Assembly (NCBI RefSeq): GCF_003651245.1
Contig: NZ_RAPE01000004.1
Coordinates: 124,001 to 188,000, forward strand
Source: Roseovarius spongiae
Lineage (GTDB): Bacteria; Pseudomonadota; Alphaproteobacteria; Rhodobacterales; Rhodobacteraceae
Reading direction: 5' to 3'
DNA length: 64,000 nucleotides
Part shown: positions 34,048-42,538 of the stretch, one piece after another
Layout: every line of letters starts with the position of its first letter
How positions within the stretch are numbered: the stretch's first letter is position 1
Translations under genes and position numbers: made by a program
The notes under the pieces: generated by a model
What the model was told of the DNA's origin: nothing
The model's database searches: none
What the model saw: only the letters and a program-made list of their open reading frames with translations

Positions 34048-36636
34048 ATGGGCAGCATTGTCCTGAACGCGGCGGGCGCGCCTGGCGTCGCCGATCCCGA
34101 GGCGTTGATCGGGATCACCGACATCGCCGTCGTGAACGGGCCGTGGGGGCCAATGCTGCTCAGCACGACGCGCGGCGACGGCTGGGTGACGGCCTTTGAC
34201 ATCAACGCGGGCGTGGCGGTTGAACTGGACAGCTGGCGCATCGCGTCGAACCGGTTGCAGCTCGAATCGACCGACCTTGCGGTGATCGGCAGCGGCGCGG
34301 ACACGCGGCTGTTGCTGGCCGGGCTGGCGGGCAGCGGGTTGACCGGGCTTTCGCTCGACCCGTTGGGCCTTGGCGACCCGACGACCTACAGCGCGTCCGG
34401 TTTCGACATGGGCAATCTGCGCGCGCTGGCGACGAAGGGCGAGATCGGCTTTGCCGCGCTGCGCACCGGGGGGTTCAGCGTGATCGATTTCTCGGGTGCG
34501 GCGCCGCAGGCGCATGCGGTGGCCGGCGGCGACCCGGTCAACGCGGAGCGCGCCAGCGCGGTGGCGATGATCGACGTCGCCGGCATGACCTACGGGGTCG
34601 CCGCGTTCGGCCGGCATGACGCGCTGTCGACCTTCCGCATCGACGCGGGCGGGGCGATCCCGCTCGCCACGCTCACGACAGAGACGGTCGGCGGCGCGCT
34701 GGCCGGCCCGCAGGCGCTGCGCGCGGCGACGGTCGAGGGACGCCCATACGTCATCGCCGCCGCGACTGACACCGGCTCGCTCTCGGTATTCGCGATCGAC
34801 GGAACCGGCGCGCTCACCCTTGTCGATCAGGTGATGGACAGCCGGGACACGCGCTTTGCCGACGCCGCGCATCTGGAGGTGCTGACGCTCGACGGGCGCA
34901 CCTATGTCGCGGCGGCGGGGTCGGACAGCGGGATCAGCCTGTTCACGCTGCTGCCGGGCGGGCGGCTGCATCACCTCGACACGATCGCGGCGACCAACGA
35001 CGCGCCGCTCCGCGGGATCACCGATATCACGCTGGCCGCGGTCGGCGGCAACCTGCACATCTGGGCCGCCACCCAGGCCGCGCCCTACCTCGTGCAGTTC
35101 ACCGCGACCGGCTTCGACATCGGCCAGACAAGGCAGTTCGGCGATCAGGGCGGCACGATGAGCGGCGGCGCCGATGACGACGTTCTCGTCGGCGGCGCGG
35201 GGGACGACGCGATCAACGGCTACGGCGGGCGCGACGTGCTGGTCGACGGGGCGGGGAGTGACACGCTCTGGGGCGGGGCGGGGGCTGATACATTCGTCTT
35301 CGTGATCGACAGCGACGATGACTGGGTGCTCGATTTCACACCGGGCGAGGACCGGCTCGACCTGAGCGCGCTGCCGGGGATCTGGGACGTGAGCGACCTC
35401 CAGGTGGAAACCAGGAGCTGGGGCGCCGAGCTGCATTACCGCGGCGAGACGATGTTTATCCAGAGCGCCGATGGCGGCAGCCTGAGCCGTGCGGACTTCG
35501 TCGACGGCGGCCTCACGTGGATCGACCGCGTGACCCTGCCGGAGGCGGCGGGCACGATCACCGGGGCGCTCTCGGCCGAGACGTTCATCGGCACCGACCT
35601 GGGCGAATCCTATGACGGGCAGGCGGGCGACGACATCCTGCGCGGCGAGGGCGGCGACGACACGCTCTATGGCAACGGCGGCGACGACACGCTCTCGGGC
35701 GGGTTCGGTGAGGACCTGCTTTATGGCGGCGACGGCATGGATCTCATCACCGGCGACGCCGGGTTCGACACGATCCACGGCGGGCGCGGCGGCGATTTCC
35801 TCAACGGCGGCGGGCAGGCCGACCTGATCTATGGCGGCGAGGGCAACGACCGCATCCTCGGCGAAGACGGGTACGACCAGCTGCACGGCGGACCGGGCGA
35901 CGACACGATAATCGGCGGCGACGATCCCGACCGCCTGTTCGGCGGCGACGGAAATGACAGCCTCAGCGGCGGCACCAACGTGGGCTACAGCGTCGATGGC
36001 CTGTTCGGCGAGGGCGGCGATGACACGCTGATGGGCGATGGCGGGTTCGACTATCTCGACGGCGGGGAGGGGGATGACTACCTCGATGGCGGGTTGCAGG
36101 CCGACAACCTCTTTGGCCGCGCCGGTGATGATTACCTGGTGGGGGGCGGCGGGCTCGACCGCTTGTTTGGGGGGCCGGGCGACGACATGCTCGACGGGGG
36201 CGAGGGCGACGATGGCCTCTTTGGCGACGCCGGGAATGACAGCCTCTGGGGCGGCGCGGGAAACGACCGCTTCTTCGGCGGCACGGGCGACGACGTGCTT
36301 TCAGGCGATGAGGGCGACGATACGCTGAACGGCGGCGCAGGCTTTGACACGATCTATGGCGGCGCCGGCGACGACGTCATGCGCGGGGATTTCAACGCCG
36401 ACATCTTCGTCTTCGAGGACGGCCACGGGCATGACCGGATCGAGGATTTCGAGGCGACCAACGATTATGAACGCATCATGCTCTGGGGGGTGTCCGATAT
36501 CGACAACTTCACCGATCTCTGGGCCAACCACATCCACCAGAGCGGCGCCGACGTGGTCATCACCTCGGCCAGCGGCACGATCACGCTCGTTGAGGTCGAT
36601 CTGAACGATCTCGATTCGTGGGATTTTATCTTTTGA
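34048..36636 (+). CDS. RTX calcium-binding secreted protein with N-terminal beta-propeller-like domain
   Basis: 862 residues, no signal peptide, as usual for type I secretion. Residues ~1-360 are made of repeated blade-like units (GLTGLSLDPLGLGDPTTYSA, GRPYVIAAATDTGSLSVFAIDGTGAL, GRTYVAAAGSDSGISLFTLLPGGRL), resembling a lactonase-type propeller. Residues ~370-428 and ~511-784 carry two blocks of GGxGxDxL/I calcium-binding nonapeptides, roughly 20 in total. The C-terminus ends in hydrophobic residues (LNDLDSWDFIF), as type I signals often do. ATG 34048 follows GAAGG. Between the rml genes and the capsule exporter, it may be a surface-associated adhesin or enzyme; the transporter is not in the window. 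Confidence 0.85.
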   Translation: MGSIVLNAAGAPGVADPEALIGITDIAVVNGPWGPMLLSTTRGDGWVTAFDINAGVAVELDSWRIASNRLQLESTDLAVIGSGADTRLLLAGLAGSGLTGLSLDPLGLGDPTTYSASGFDMGNLRALATKGEIGFAALRTGGFSVIDFSGAAPQAHAVAGGDPVNAERASAVAMIDVAGMTYGVAAFGRHDALSTFRIDAGGAIPLATLTTETVGGALAGPQALRAATVEGRPYVIAAATDTGSLSVFAIDGTGALTLVDQVMDSRDTRFADAAHLEVLTLDGRTYVAAAGSDSGISLFTLLPGGRLHHLDTIAATNDAPLRGITDITLAAVGGNLHIWAATQAAPYLVQFTATGFDIGQTRQFGDQGGTMSGGADDDVLVGGAGDDAINGYGGRDVLVDGAGSDTLWGGAGADTFVFVIDSDDDWVLDFTPGEDRLDLSALPGIWDVSDLQVETRSWGAELHYRGETMFIQSADGGSLSRADFVDGGLTWIDRVTLPEAAGTITGALSAETFIGTDLGESYDGQAGDDILRGEGGDDTLYGNGGDDTLSGGFGEDLLYGGDGMDLITGDAGFDTIHGGRGGDFLNGGGQADLIYGGEGNDRILGEDGYDQLHGGPGDDTIIGGDDPDRLFGGDGNDSLSGGTNVGYSVDGLFGEGGDDTLMGDGGFDYLDGGEGDDYLDGGLQADNLFGRAGDDYLVGGGGLDRLFGGPGDDMLDGGEGDDGLFGDAGNDSLWGGAGNDRFFGGTGDDVLSGDEGDDTLNGGAGFDTIYGGAGDDVMRGDFNADIFVFEDGHGHDRIEDFEATNDYERIMLWGVSDIDNFTDLWANHIHQSGADVVITSASGTITLVEVDLNDLDSWDFIF
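35158..36400 (+). repeat. RTX nonapeptide coding repeats (two blocks)
   Basis: Tandem 27-base units encoding GGxGxDxL-type repeats at about 35158-35330 and 35580-36400. They bind calcium and fold into parallel beta rolls after export. The blocks are separated by a 250-base non-repeat segment. Confidence 0.85.
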
Positions 36637-36709
36637 ACGGGCGCGGACGAGCAGTTTCTTAAGGTTGGCGGCGTAGCTCTTGGCGGTAGGCAGACTGAAG
36701 GCGACGCAG

Positions 36710-37576
36710 ATGACAGCCCCCCGCATGTTCGGCGATCTCTTTCTCGGCGTGGGCGCGATGAAGGCCGGGACGACCTGGCTTTACGCGATGCTCGAACGGC
36801 ACCCGCAACTGCATTTCTGCCCGGAGAAGGAAATTCACTACTTCTATCACCGCTACGTTGATTCCGCCCAATTGGATGAGCGGCGCAGGCTCGAAAACGC
36901 GCGGTCGCGCTATCTTTTGCGGTTCGATCCCGCGAGCGCCAATATCGACCGCATCCGCCAGAACCTGCACTGGGTCAGCGCCTACCTCTCCGGACCGGTC
37001 GACGATCACTGGTATCGCGGGCTGTTCCAGATGCGCGCGCATCACCGCTACGCCTGCGATTTCTCGAACCTTTCCGCGCATCTCCCGCCCGAGGTCTGGC
37101 CGCGGATCGAGGCGTCCTGCGACCGGCTGCGCGTGCTTTACACCATGCGCGACCCGCTGCGCCGCCTCTGGAGCCACGTGAAGTTTCATCTGGAACTGAC
37201 CGGCCGGCTGCACCTGCTTGACGATTGGGGCCCGCCCGAGATGGAAGCTTTCGCGCGCGCGCCGTTCATCTGGGAGAACGCCGAATACGGCCGCACCCTG
37301 CGCGCGCTTCACGCGGGCCTTGCCGCGCCCAACCGGATGGCGATCTTCTACGAGGACATCCACGCCGACCGCCGCGCCATGCTGGCCCGGATCGAACGGT
37401 TCCTCGGCGTTGAGCCGCAGGACTATCCCGACGCGCTGCTGAGGCGCCGGTTCACCGAATCCGCGCCGCGCCAGATGCCGGACTACTTCGCGCCGCTCTT
37501 TGCCGATGACATGGCGCGCATCACGGCGGAGGTCGCCGATCTTGGCTACGTCATACCGGCTGGTTGGGGCACCTAA
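36710..37576 (+). CDS. Sulfotransferase
   Basis: 288 residues. The 5'-phosphosulfate-binding loop reads GVGAMKAGTTWLYAMLERHP and the 3'-phosphate-binding segment LYTMRDPLRRLWSHVKFHL, so it uses PAPS to sulfate a hydroxyl or amino group. I chose ATG 36710 with GAAGG eight bases upstream. Its place between the RTX gene and the capsule exporter suggests that it sulfates the exported polysaccharide or a glycolipid precursor, a trait expected in marine bacteria; the acceptor is not known. Its stop overlaps that of the convergent permease gene by four bases. Confidence 0.88.
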   Translation: MTAPRMFGDLFLGVGAMKAGTTWLYAMLERHPQLHFCPEKEIHYFYHRYVDSAQLDERRRLENARSRYLLRFDPASANIDRIRQNLHWVSAYLSGPVDDHWYRGLFQMRAHHRYACDFSNLSAHLPPEVWPRIEASCDRLRVLYTMRDPLRRLWSHVKFHLELTGRLHLLDDWGPPEMEAFARAPFIWENAEYGRTLRALHAGLAAPNRMAIFYEDIHADRRAMLARIERFLGVEPQDYPDALLRRRFTESAPRQMPDYFAPLFADDMARITAEVADLGYVIPAGWGT

Positions 37577-38376
37577 CGGTGCAGGATGTCCCGGTGATGC
37601 CGCCAGAGCAGGAACAGCCCGCTGATGAAACACGCCGCCGCCACCCCCGCCACGTAAAGCGGTGAAACGTAATCCGGCCGGTAGAACGGATAGACCCCCT
37701 GGCGCATCAGCCCGGTCACGTGCACCAGCGGGTTGAACCACAGCAGACCGTCCCAGGGCTGCGGCACCGAGCGGTAGAGAAAAAAGATGCAGGACACGAT
37801 GAAAAGGGGCCGCGTCGCGATCGCCCAGATCGTCGTCCAGAGCGGCCAGGCCAGCGACAGGAACGCGTTGAGCGTGCCGATCCCCGCGGCAAGGCCCAGC
37901 GCCAGCAGCGCGGCCGCGCCCAGTGCGGCGAAATCCACGCTCGCCCGCGCGCCGAGGCCGAGCACGATGAACGCCAGCACGATCACCCCCGCCATCATCT
38001 GCACGCCGCCGTTGAGGAACAGCCGCGCGAGGATCGCGTCGAGGAACGTAACCCGCGGATAGCGCAGCAACGCCTGCGAGAACTGCACCGTCTGCCCGAT
38101 CTTGTTGGCGACATCGGTGAACATCAGGAACGGCAGCACCCCCGTCGCGTAGAAGAGCGGAAAGCTCACCCCGAGGGGCGGCGCGCGGAACCCGATCGAA
38201 AACACCACCGTGAGCAGCGCCACCCCGGCGGCTGGTTCGATCACCGCCCAAAGGTAGCCGCCGGGCGAGCGGCCATAGGTCGTCGCCATCTCGCGCAGCA
38301 TCAGCGCGAGGATCGCCCGCGGCGCGTGGCGCACCGGGCTGCCGCGCCGCACCCTCAACCTGCCCTTTCCGGCCAT
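37573..38376 (-). CDS. Polysaccharide ABC exporter, permease subunit (KpsM/Wzm type)
   Basis: 267 residues with six hydrophobic segments of the ABC-2 type. APRAILALMLREMATTYGRSPGGYLWAVIEPAAGVALL is the typical N-terminal amphipathic and first-helix region of KpsM/BexB/CtrC proteins. It moves lipid-linked polysaccharide across the inner membrane. Its partners, the KpsE-like and KpsT-like genes, lie divergently just upstream (106 bases apart), so the set is split into two transcription units, which is unusual; most kps loci run in one direction. Confidence 0.9.
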   Translation of the reverse strand: MAGKGRLRVRRGSPVRHAPRAILALMLREMATTYGRSPGGYLWAVIEPAAGVALLTVVFSIGFRAPPLGVSFPLFYATGVLPFLMFTDVANKIGQTVQFSQALLRYPRVTFLDAILARLFLNGGVQMMAGVIVLAFIVLGLGARASVDFAALGAAALLALGLAAGIGTLNAFLSLAWPLWTTIWAIATRPLFIVSCIFFLYRSVPQPWDGLLWFNPLVHVTGLMRQGVYPFYRPDYVSPLYVAGVAAACFISGLFLLWRHHRDILHR

Positions 38377-38482
38377 CGCCCGATTCCTTTCCCTGCCGTC
38401 CGGTCTAGCGCGCGGGGATTAAGGAATCCTTCAGCGACGGCGGTTAGAAGAATGAGGAACCAGCAGCAAGACGAGGGGCGCA

Positions 38483-39658
38483 ATGTCCAACGCGCAGGCG
38501 ATCGACAAGACGGGGGCGGAAGCAATCCCGCCCCTCGCGCCGCCGAGCCGGATGGCGTTGCGGCACCGCTTCGTGCTCTTCAGCTTCGTGCTGATGGTCC
38601 TGATGCCGGTCTATACGGTGGGCTGGTATCTCTGGACGCGCGCGGCGGATCAATACGCCTCGCATCTCGGGTTTTCCGTGCGGGCAGAGGAAAGCGGCCC
38701 GGCGATCGAACTCCTGGGCGGGGTGACGTCGCTGTCGGGGTCGTCGTCGTCGGATACCGATATCCTTTTCGCCTATCTCACCAGCCAGAAACTTGTGCGG
38801 CTGATGGATGAGCGCGTCGATCTGCGCGCGATCTGGGCTGATCCGACCGGCGGGCGCGACCCGGTCTTCGCCTTCGATCCCGCCGGCACGATCGAAGATC
38901 TGCAGGCGCATTGGGCGCGCAAGGTGCGCCTCGTCTATGACACCGGCGCCGGCATGATCGATCTGCGCATCCTGGCCTTCACATCCCGCGACGCCACGCG
39001 CATCGCCCGCGCGCTCGAGGCGGCGTGCAGCGCGATGATCAACGATCTCTCCGCCGCCGCGCGCGAGGACGCGATCGGGTACGCGCGCGCGGAACTGAAC
39101 GGCGCGGTCGCGCGGCTCAAGGCGGCGCGCGGCGCGCTCACCGCCTATCGCAACCGCAACCAGATGGTCGACCCAAGGATGGACACCGCCGGGCGCATGG
39201 GGCTGGTCACCACGCTCCAGCAACAACTGGCTGAGGCGCTGATCGATCTCGACCTTCTGCGCGAATCGACGCGCGCCAGCGATCCGCGCGTGGTGCAGGC
39301 GACCCGTCGGGTGGCGTTGATCGAGCAGCGCATCGCGGCCGAGCGCCAGACGCTCGGCCTTGGCGCGGAGGGCGATACCGGGAGCGCCTTCGCCGCGCTT
39401 GTCGGCGAATACGAAAGCCTGATCGTCGACCGCGAGTTCGCCGAAACCGCCTACACCGCCGCGCTCGCCGCCTATGACGCCGCTCAGGCCGAGGCGCAGC
39501 GGCAGAGCCGCTACCTCGCCGTGCATATCGAGCCGACGCGCGCGGAGACGGCGGAATATCCCGAACGGCTGCGGCTGCTCGCGCTAAGCGCGGTCTTCGC
39601 CTTCCTGCTCTGGGCGATCGCGGTGCTCATCTATTACAGCCTGCGCGACCGGCGCTGA
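38483..39658 (+). CDS. Capsule polysaccharide export inner-membrane protein, KpsE/BexC/CtrB-like
   Basis: 391 residues. One transmembrane segment near residues 28-50 (FVLFSFVLMVLMPVYTVGWYLW) and another near the C-terminus (LLALSAVFAFLLWAIAVLIYYSL), with a long helical, partly coiled-coil periplasmic part between (AELNGAVARLKAARGALTAYRNRNQMVDP). This layout is that of KpsE-type polysaccharide co-polymerase proteins that link the ABC exporter to the outer-membrane channel. It overlaps the ATPase gene by one base (TGATG at 39656-39660), so export components are made together. The outer-membrane KpsD-like protein is not in the window. Confidence 0.88.
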   Translation: MSNAQAIDKTGAEAIPPLAPPSRMALRHRFVLFSFVLMVLMPVYTVGWYLWTRAADQYASHLGFSVRAEESGPAIELLGGVTSLSGSSSSDTDILFAYLTSQKLVRLMDERVDLRAIWADPTGGRDPVFAFDPAGTIEDLQAHWARKVRLVYDTGAGMIDLRILAFTSRDATRIARALEAACSAMINDLSAAAREDAIGYARAELNGAVARLKAARGALTAYRNRNQMVDPRMDTAGRMGLVTTLQQQLAEALIDLDLLRESTRASDPRVVQATRRVALIEQRIAAERQTLGLGAEGDTGSAFAALVGEYESLIVDREFAETAYTAALAAYDAAQAEAQRQSRYLAVHIEPTRAETAEYPERLRLLALSAVFAFLLWAIAVLIYYSLRDRR

Positions 39659-40320
39659 TGATCCGCCTCGACGGTTTGAGCAAGTGGTTCCCGGTGCGCG
39701 GCGGCGCGCGCCGCGCGGTGATCGAGAACGCCAACGTGACCTTCCCGGGCGGGCGCAGCGTGGCTCTCCTGGGGCGTAACGGCGCGGGCAAGAGCACGCT
39801 GCTCGACATCGTCGCGGGCACCTTGCGCCCGAGTGCGGGGCGCGTGCGCGCGCGCGGCAGCGTCTCCTACCCGGTGGGGTTCGCGGGCTCGTTCCACCCC
39901 GACCTGACGGGCGCGCAAAACGCGCGCTTCGTGGCGCGCATCTACGGCGTGGACAGCGATGCGCTGGTGGGTTTCGTCGCGGAGTTCGCGCAGCTCGGCG
40001 CGCATTTCCACATGCCGCTGCGGGCCTATTCCGCGGGGATGAAAGCGCGGCTCTCCTTCGGCGTGTCGATGGGCATCCCTTTCGACACCTACCTCGTGGA
40101 CGAGGTCACGTCGGTCGGCGACGGCGCCTTCCGGGCGCGCAGCATCGCACTGTTCGAGGCGCGCCGCGCAGCGGCGGGGGCGGTCGTGGTGTCCCATTCC
40201 ATACCGATGATCCGGCGCGTCTGCGATATGGGCGCCGTGCTCGAGAACGGGAGACTGCAGGTTTACGATGATCTCGAGGAGGCGCTGGAGCGGCACGCGC
40301 GCAACCTCGCCGAAGGCTGA
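39658..40320 (+). CDS. Polysaccharide ABC exporter, ATP-binding subunit (KpsT/Wzt type)
   Basis: 220 residues. Walker A GRNGAGKSTLLDIVAG, a signature-like segment AYSAGMKARLSFGVSM, and a Walker B-like FDTYLVDEVTSVGDG give a complete ABC ATPase of the short KpsT type without the C-terminal carbohydrate-binding domain of Wzt. It powers export of capsule with the permease at 37573. Its last 58 bases overlap, on the opposite strand, the end of the glycosyltransferase gene at 40263. Confidence 0.92.
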   Translation: MIRLDGLSKWFPVRGGARRAVIENANVTFPGGRSVALLGRNGAGKSTLLDIVAGTLRPSAGRVRARGSVSYPVGFAGSFHPDLTGAQNARFVARIYGVDSDALVGFVAEFAQLGAHFHMPLRAYSAGMKARLSFGVSMGIPFDTYLVDEVTSVGDGAFRARSIALFEARRAAAGAVVVSHSIPMIRRVCDMGAVLENGRLQVYDDLEEALERHARNLAEG

Positions 40321-41510
40321 GTGCGGGCCGTCTCATCCGCCCGGATGGGCGTCTGCGACGGCGCGAGGACGCTGTCAAGCAGGGTGCGCGCGTCCGCCTG
40401 CCAGCGGTCAAACGGGTAGCTGCGCCGCCAGGCCGCGCGGATGCGCGCGGAATTGGCGAGACGGTCGCGCGCGAAGGCCTCGACCAGCGCGGTGACGCGC
40501 GCGGCATCGCGCGGCAGGTCCTGAAGCGCCACGCAGAGCGCCATCGGGTGCCCCGTGATCAGGTCCGGGGCGGTGTCGAACGGGCCGAGGATCAGCGGCA
40601 GCCCGGCCTCGAACGCCTCGATCGCGCCGATCGGCAGGCCCTCGTAGCGCGAGGTGAGCAGGTAGCCGTCGGCCTCGGCCAGCAGCGGGCGGATGTCGGC
40701 CAGCGATCCGGCGAAATGGATGCGCGCCCGCGCGCCGGGGTCCAGCCGATCCAGCAGGTGCGCCTGCACGGCGGGATCATCCGAACCCGTGCCGCAAAGC
40801 GTGAGCGAGTAGTCGGCGGGCAGGTGCTCCATCAGCCGGACCGCGCGGGTATAGTTCTTCTGGTAGCCGGCCCGGCCCGTGACGACCAGCCGCCGGTGGT
40901 TGCGCCCCGTGCGCGCCTGCGGCAGCACGCCAAGGTGCGAGCTGTTGGCAAGCACATGCAGCCGGTGCCGCGCCAGCCGCGCGCGTCCGACGCCGCGCTC
41001 CAGCGCGATCGCCATGCTCCGGCTCAGCACGACGAGGTCCATCGGCGGACAGCGCGCGAGCAGGAATCGCTCCATCCGCCGCGACGCCCAGACGGCCAGC
41101 GGGCGATGGCCGGGATCGAAGGGAAGACCGTGATAGCTGAGCACCACCCGCGCATCGGACGAGAGCCGCAGCAACCCGAGCGCGAGGGCGAGCCGCAGCA
41201 GCAGCGCCGGCAATCGCGCATGCAGCCATATCACGTCCCAGGGCGCGGCGCGGGCCAGCCAGAGCACCGCCCGCCAGCCGCGCCACGCCATGCGCGGGTC
41301 AAGGCTGCTGCGCAGGCCGGGCAGTTCCATATGCCGCGCCCCGGCGCGCGTGATACCGTCATAGCCGCCGGCGTTCACGTCGCTGGCGACGGTGATCTCG
41401 GCCCGGCCGCGCAAGGTTTCGCACAGCTGGCGCAGGTGGGTCGGCACGCCACTGCGCCCGCCATCGCCGCCCATGAGCAGGACTTGCGGTCTCGGGCTAG
41501 ACCCGGCCAA
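40263..41510 (-). CDS. Glycosyltransferase family 4-type protein
   Basis: About 415 residues. The GT-B fold is seen from the N-terminal glycine-rich QVLLMGGDGGRSGVPTHLRQL and the C-terminal nucleotide-sugar site (VVTGRAGYQKNYTRAVRLMEHLP, DGYLLTSRYEGLPIGAIEAFEAGLPLI), which has the Glu-x7-Glu arrangement of GT4 retaining enzymes. The start is not certain: I use the TTG at 41510, which keeps the first beta strand and overlaps the previous stop by 14 bases; ATG 41474 would cut into the fold. Its end overlaps kpsT. Follows the GT2 gene on the same strand. Donor and acceptor sugars unknown. Confidence 0.8.
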   Translation of the reverse strand: MAGSSPRPQVLLMGGDGGRSGVPTHLRQLCETLRGRAEITVASDVNAGGYDGITRAGARHMELPGLRSSLDPRMAWRGWRAVLWLARAAPWDVIWLHARLPALLLRLALALGLLRLSSDARVVLSYHGLPFDPGHRPLAVWASRRMERFLLARCPPMDLVVLSRSMAIALERGVGRARLARHRLHVLANSSHLGVLPQARTGRNHRRLVVTGRAGYQKNYTRAVRLMEHLPADYSLTLCGTGSDDPAVQAHLLDRLDPGARARIHFAGSLADIRPLLAEADGYLLTSRYEGLPIGAIEAFEAGLPLILGPFDTAPDLITGHPMALCVALQDLPRDAARVTALVEAFARDRLANSARIRAAWRRSYPFDRWQADARTLLDSVLAPSQTPIRADETARTQPSARLRACRSSASSRSS

Positions 41511-42423
41511 GCGCCGCCGCCCCCCAGAACGCCGCTGACCCCCGCCGCGCCTGGCGGTAGGGTGCGATGGCGTGCAGCCTGGCGAGCCGCACCGCGCCGC
41601 ACGCCTGCCGCGCCGCCGCGAAACGCTCGAGCAGCGCGCGGTTTTCCTCGGTGAGCGAGGCGGCGCAGTTCCGCATTGCCCTGATGTTCCCGTCCATCCG
41701 TTCACGGAACGCGCCGCGCAGCACCGCGCGTTTGCGGGCGATCTGCGCGCCCAGGCCACAGCGGGCGCCGATCGCGTTCGCCCCGTGCTGACGATAGAGC
41801 AGCACGCGCGCCGGATCGGCGAGGATCGCCCCGCCCGCGCCCGAGATCAACAGGTAGAGCCACCAGTCATGGGCAAAGACCGGCCCCGCGCGCGCCGCCA
41901 TGTCCCGCACGAGCCGCGCCGCCGCCGCGTTGAGCACGATGGTGTTGCCCGGCGCGATGTTTTCGATCAGCGCATTGCGGAACCCGGCATCACGCACGCG
42001 CCGGTCGGACCCGCGACGCAGATGGTCCGCCCCGTCCCAGGCCCAGCGGCGCGCGGCGTAGAGCGCGGGGCGCCCGCCGCGCACCTGACTCAGACGGCCA
42101 AGCGCGCGGTCCAGCTTGCCGGGCATCCAGATGTCGTCCTGGTCCGACAGGGCCACCGCGCCCGGATCGCAGGGAAGCGATGCGATCAGCCGCAGGTAGT
42201 TCGCCGCGAACCCGGCGCGCGGGCCGTGCAGCAGCGTCACATGCTCGCGCCGTACTTCGGCGAAACGCTTGATAATGGCGCGGCTTACGTCGCGCGATCC
42301 ATCGTCGCTGCATGTAAGCCGCCACGCGACGCCGCGCTGACGCGCGATGCTGGCCAACTGATCGGGCAGGTGCGCCGCCCCGTCGCGCACGCCCATCAGG
42401 ATATGAACCCTGTCCGGCCCCAT
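41497..42423 (-). CDS. Glycosyltransferase family 2-type protein
   Basis: 308 residues. GT-A fold signs: an opening HILMGVRDGAAHLPDQLASIARQ, the metal and nucleotide-binding CSDDGSRD, VALSDQDDIWMPGKLDRAL (the SDQDD/W motif of O-antigen rhamnosyl-type transferases), and a C-terminal IARKRAVLRGAF segment. This subgroup commonly transfers rhamnose or related sugars, which fits the nearby rml genes, but that is inference. ATG 42423 with GAGGGA five bases upstream. First gene of a two-gene unit with the GT4 gene. Confidence 0.85.
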   Translation of the reverse strand: MGPDRVHILMGVRDGAAHLPDQLASIARQRGVAWRLTCSDDGSRDVSRAIIKRFAEVRREHVTLLHGPRAGFAANYLRLIASLPCDPGAVALSDQDDIWMPGKLDRALGRLSQVRGGRPALYAARRWAWDGADHLRRGSDRRVRDAGFRNALIENIAPGNTIVLNAAAARLVRDMAARAGPVFAHDWWLYLLISGAGGAILADPARVLLYRQHGANAIGARCGLGAQIARKRAVLRGAFRERMDGNIRAMRNCAASLTEENRALLERFAAARQACGAVRLARLHAIAPYRQARRGSAAFWGAAALGRV

Positions 42424-42538
42424 GTCGTCCCTCGGAAACGAATCTGCTGCTTCGTCATGAATACCGCGCAGCCGTAAACCGGCCTTTAATTTTGCTATGC
42501 GATTGCTGGGGTCGAGATCGTGACGGAAGGGGGCGGAC

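Noticed and set aside
34027..35886. 619-codon open frame on the minus strand
   Set aside because: Antisense shadow of the RTX gene; lacks any recognisable domain.
35158..36400. Regular repeats that could suggest a CRISPR array
   Set aside because: The period is 27 bases in frame and encodes GGxGxDxL repeats; there are no unique spacers.
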